Below, in pieces: positions 5,535 through 5,902 of a DNA stretch of 5,902 bases. The position numbers were made by a program, and so were the translations under genes. Below the pieces are notes generated by a model. It was not told where the DNA came from. It made no database searches and saw only the letters and a list, made by a program, of their open reading frames with translations. The stretch lies in the NCBI GenBank assembly GCA_007133715.1, contig SLMF01000069.1, forward strand, positions 1 to 5,902. Direction: 5' to 3'. The stretch is from Planctomycetaceae bacterium. GTDB lineage: Bacteria; Planctomycetota; Planctomycetia; Pirellulales; Pirellulaceae. Position 1 is the stretch's first letter; each line of letters begins with the position of its first letter.

Positions 5535-5541
5535 ACGTACA

Positions 5542-5902
5542 GTGGCCACGAAGAAGAAAGCCGCGACCAAGAAGAAGGCGGCGGCGAAGAAGGCCCCCGC
5601 CAAGAAGACCACGGCGAAGAAGGCGCCCGCGAAGAAGGCGACCGCCAAGAAGGCGCCCGCCAAGAAGGCGCCCGCCAAGAAGGCGACCGCGAAGAAGGCG
5701 ACCGCCAAGAAGGCCCCGGCCAAGAAGGCGACCGCGAAGAAGGCGACCGCCAAGAAGGCGGCGGCCAAGAAGGCGCCCGTGAAGAAGGCCACCGCCAAGA
5801 AGGCGCCGGCCAAGAAAGCCCCGGCCAAGAAGGTGACCGCCAAGAAAGCGACTGCCAAGAAGGCCCCGGCGAAGAAGGCGACTGCGAAGAAGGCGACCGC
5901 CA
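5542..5902 (+). CDS. Histone H1-like Lys/Ala-rich repeat protein (3' truncated)
   Basis: The frame opens at GTG 5542 and runs off the right edge; 120 residues are visible with no stop. After MATKKKAATKKKAAA the protein is a regular pentapeptide array of KKAPA and KKATA units. KK recurs every five residues from K16 to K116 (21 units), with rare substitutions: TT at 23-24, AA replacing P/T once, and single V in KKAPV and KKVTA. Only Met, Ala, Thr, Lys, Pro and Val occur, so it is strongly basic, without acidic or aromatic residues, and probably disordered. This matches eukaryotic histone H1 tails and bacterial H1-like proteins such as chlamydial HC2, Bordetella BpH1 and Pseudomonas AlgP, which bind DNA or RNA without sequence specificity. 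A nucleoid-associated role is inferred. It could instead be the basic arm of a larger protein with a folded domain beyond the window. The strong GGAGG site supports expression. Confidence 0.82.
   Translation, partial: MATKKKAATKKKAAAKKAPAKKTTAKKAPAKKATAKKAPAKKAPAKKATAKKATAKKAPAKKATAKKATAKKAAAKKAPVKKATAKKAPAKKAPAKKVTAKKATAKKAPAKKATAKKATA
5587..5902 (+). repeat. 15-bp tandem coding repeat (KKAPA/KKATA units)
   Basis: The DNA has a 15-bp period of the form AAGAAGGCSMCSGCS. The Lys-Lys pair is nearly always AAG AAG (AAA occurs only rarely, for example near 5816 and 5846), whereas the alanine and proline codons switch freely between GCC/GCG and CCC/CCG/ACC. The array continues past the right edge, so the copy number is unknown; 21 units are visible. 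Repeats of this kind can change length by slippage or recombination, and assemblies may miscount them. Confidence 0.88.

Larger units (their letters stand above)
5207..5541. other. 335-bp gene-free region upstream of the histone-like gene
   Basis: No believable ORF lies here on either strand. Left to right it holds: a small GC hairpin CGTGG-6 nt-CCACG (5252-5267), possibly a weak end for the SGNH transcript; an AT-rich island with phased A-tracts and a perfect inverted repeat (5269-5320); a 6-bp inverted repeat CGTTGC...GCAACG (5327-5353); an 8-T tract (5376-5383); a 13-bp palindrome (5462-5474); and an 8-bp palindrome GAGGCCTC (5492-5499). It must contain the promoter of the downstream gene, but no clear -35/-10 pair stood out. 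TTGCAT (5312) with TACAAC (5334) at 16 bp is the best weak candidate. Confidence 0.7.

Noticed and set aside
5481..5858. Minus-strand frame encoding a hydrophobic AFLAG/AVAFF repeat protein
   Set aside because: It is the mirror image of the KKAPA/KKATA array: the complement of AAGAAG reads as Phe/Leu codons in this frame. The plus strand has the GGAGG site and a biologically sensible composition.
5542..5902. Repeat array considered as a CRISPR or non-coding satellite
   Set aside because: The 15-bp period is a multiple of three, the frame stays open, the variation is mostly synonymous, and there are no unique spacers. It is a coding repeat.

Overview
The window looks like chromosomal DNA of a GC-rich bacterium, most likely a planctomycete of the Pirellulaceae type. 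That assignment is an inference. It rests on the GC-biased third codon positions, several GTG starts, an exported SUMF1-like protein, a sugar isomerase/epimerase paired with a Gfo/Idh/MocA oxidoreductase, and a lysine/alanine-rich histone H1-like protein. No rRNA, tRNA, CRISPR array, transposase or phage gene was seen.

Layout. (1) Positions 2-2833, plus strand, hold three genes: the 3' end of a xylose-isomerase-like TIM-barrel sugar isomerase/epimerase, a Gfo/Idh/MocA oxidoreductase 12 nt behind it, and an exported SUMF1/formylglycine-generating-enzyme-like protein 60 nt further on. (2) Positions 2803-3489, minus strand, encode a hemolysin III/PAQR-type seven-helix membrane protein. It converges on the SUMF1-like gene and overlaps its 3' end by 31 bp. 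(3) A 140-bp divergent spacer carries a plausible promoter for a plus-strand pair: a compact M50 site-2-type membrane metalloprotease (3630-4403, GTG start) and an SGNH/GDSL-like hydrolase (4421-5206, GTG start). (4) A 335-bp gene-free region, 5207-5541, contains an AT-rich island with helically phased A-tracts and a perfect inverted repeat, a T8 tract, and a short perfect palindrome. (5) From 5542 to the right edge runs the start of a repetitive Lys/Ala/Pro/Thr protein built from A-(P/T)-A-K-K pentapeptides.

How the genes work together. The first two genes almost certainly form a translationally close pair acting on a sugar or polyol that is oxidised and isomerised; the substrate cannot be read from the sequence. 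The SUMF1-like protein has lost both cysteines that define a real formylglycine-generating enzyme, so it should not be annotated as a sulfatase activator. The protease and the SGNH protein are 17 nt apart and probably co-transcribed. The most interesting region is the right end: a curved-DNA-like AT island directly upstream of a gene for a probable DNA-binding, histone-like protein, which suggests (but does not show) nucleoid-protein-type regulation. Nothing here amounts to a clearly new multi-gene system.
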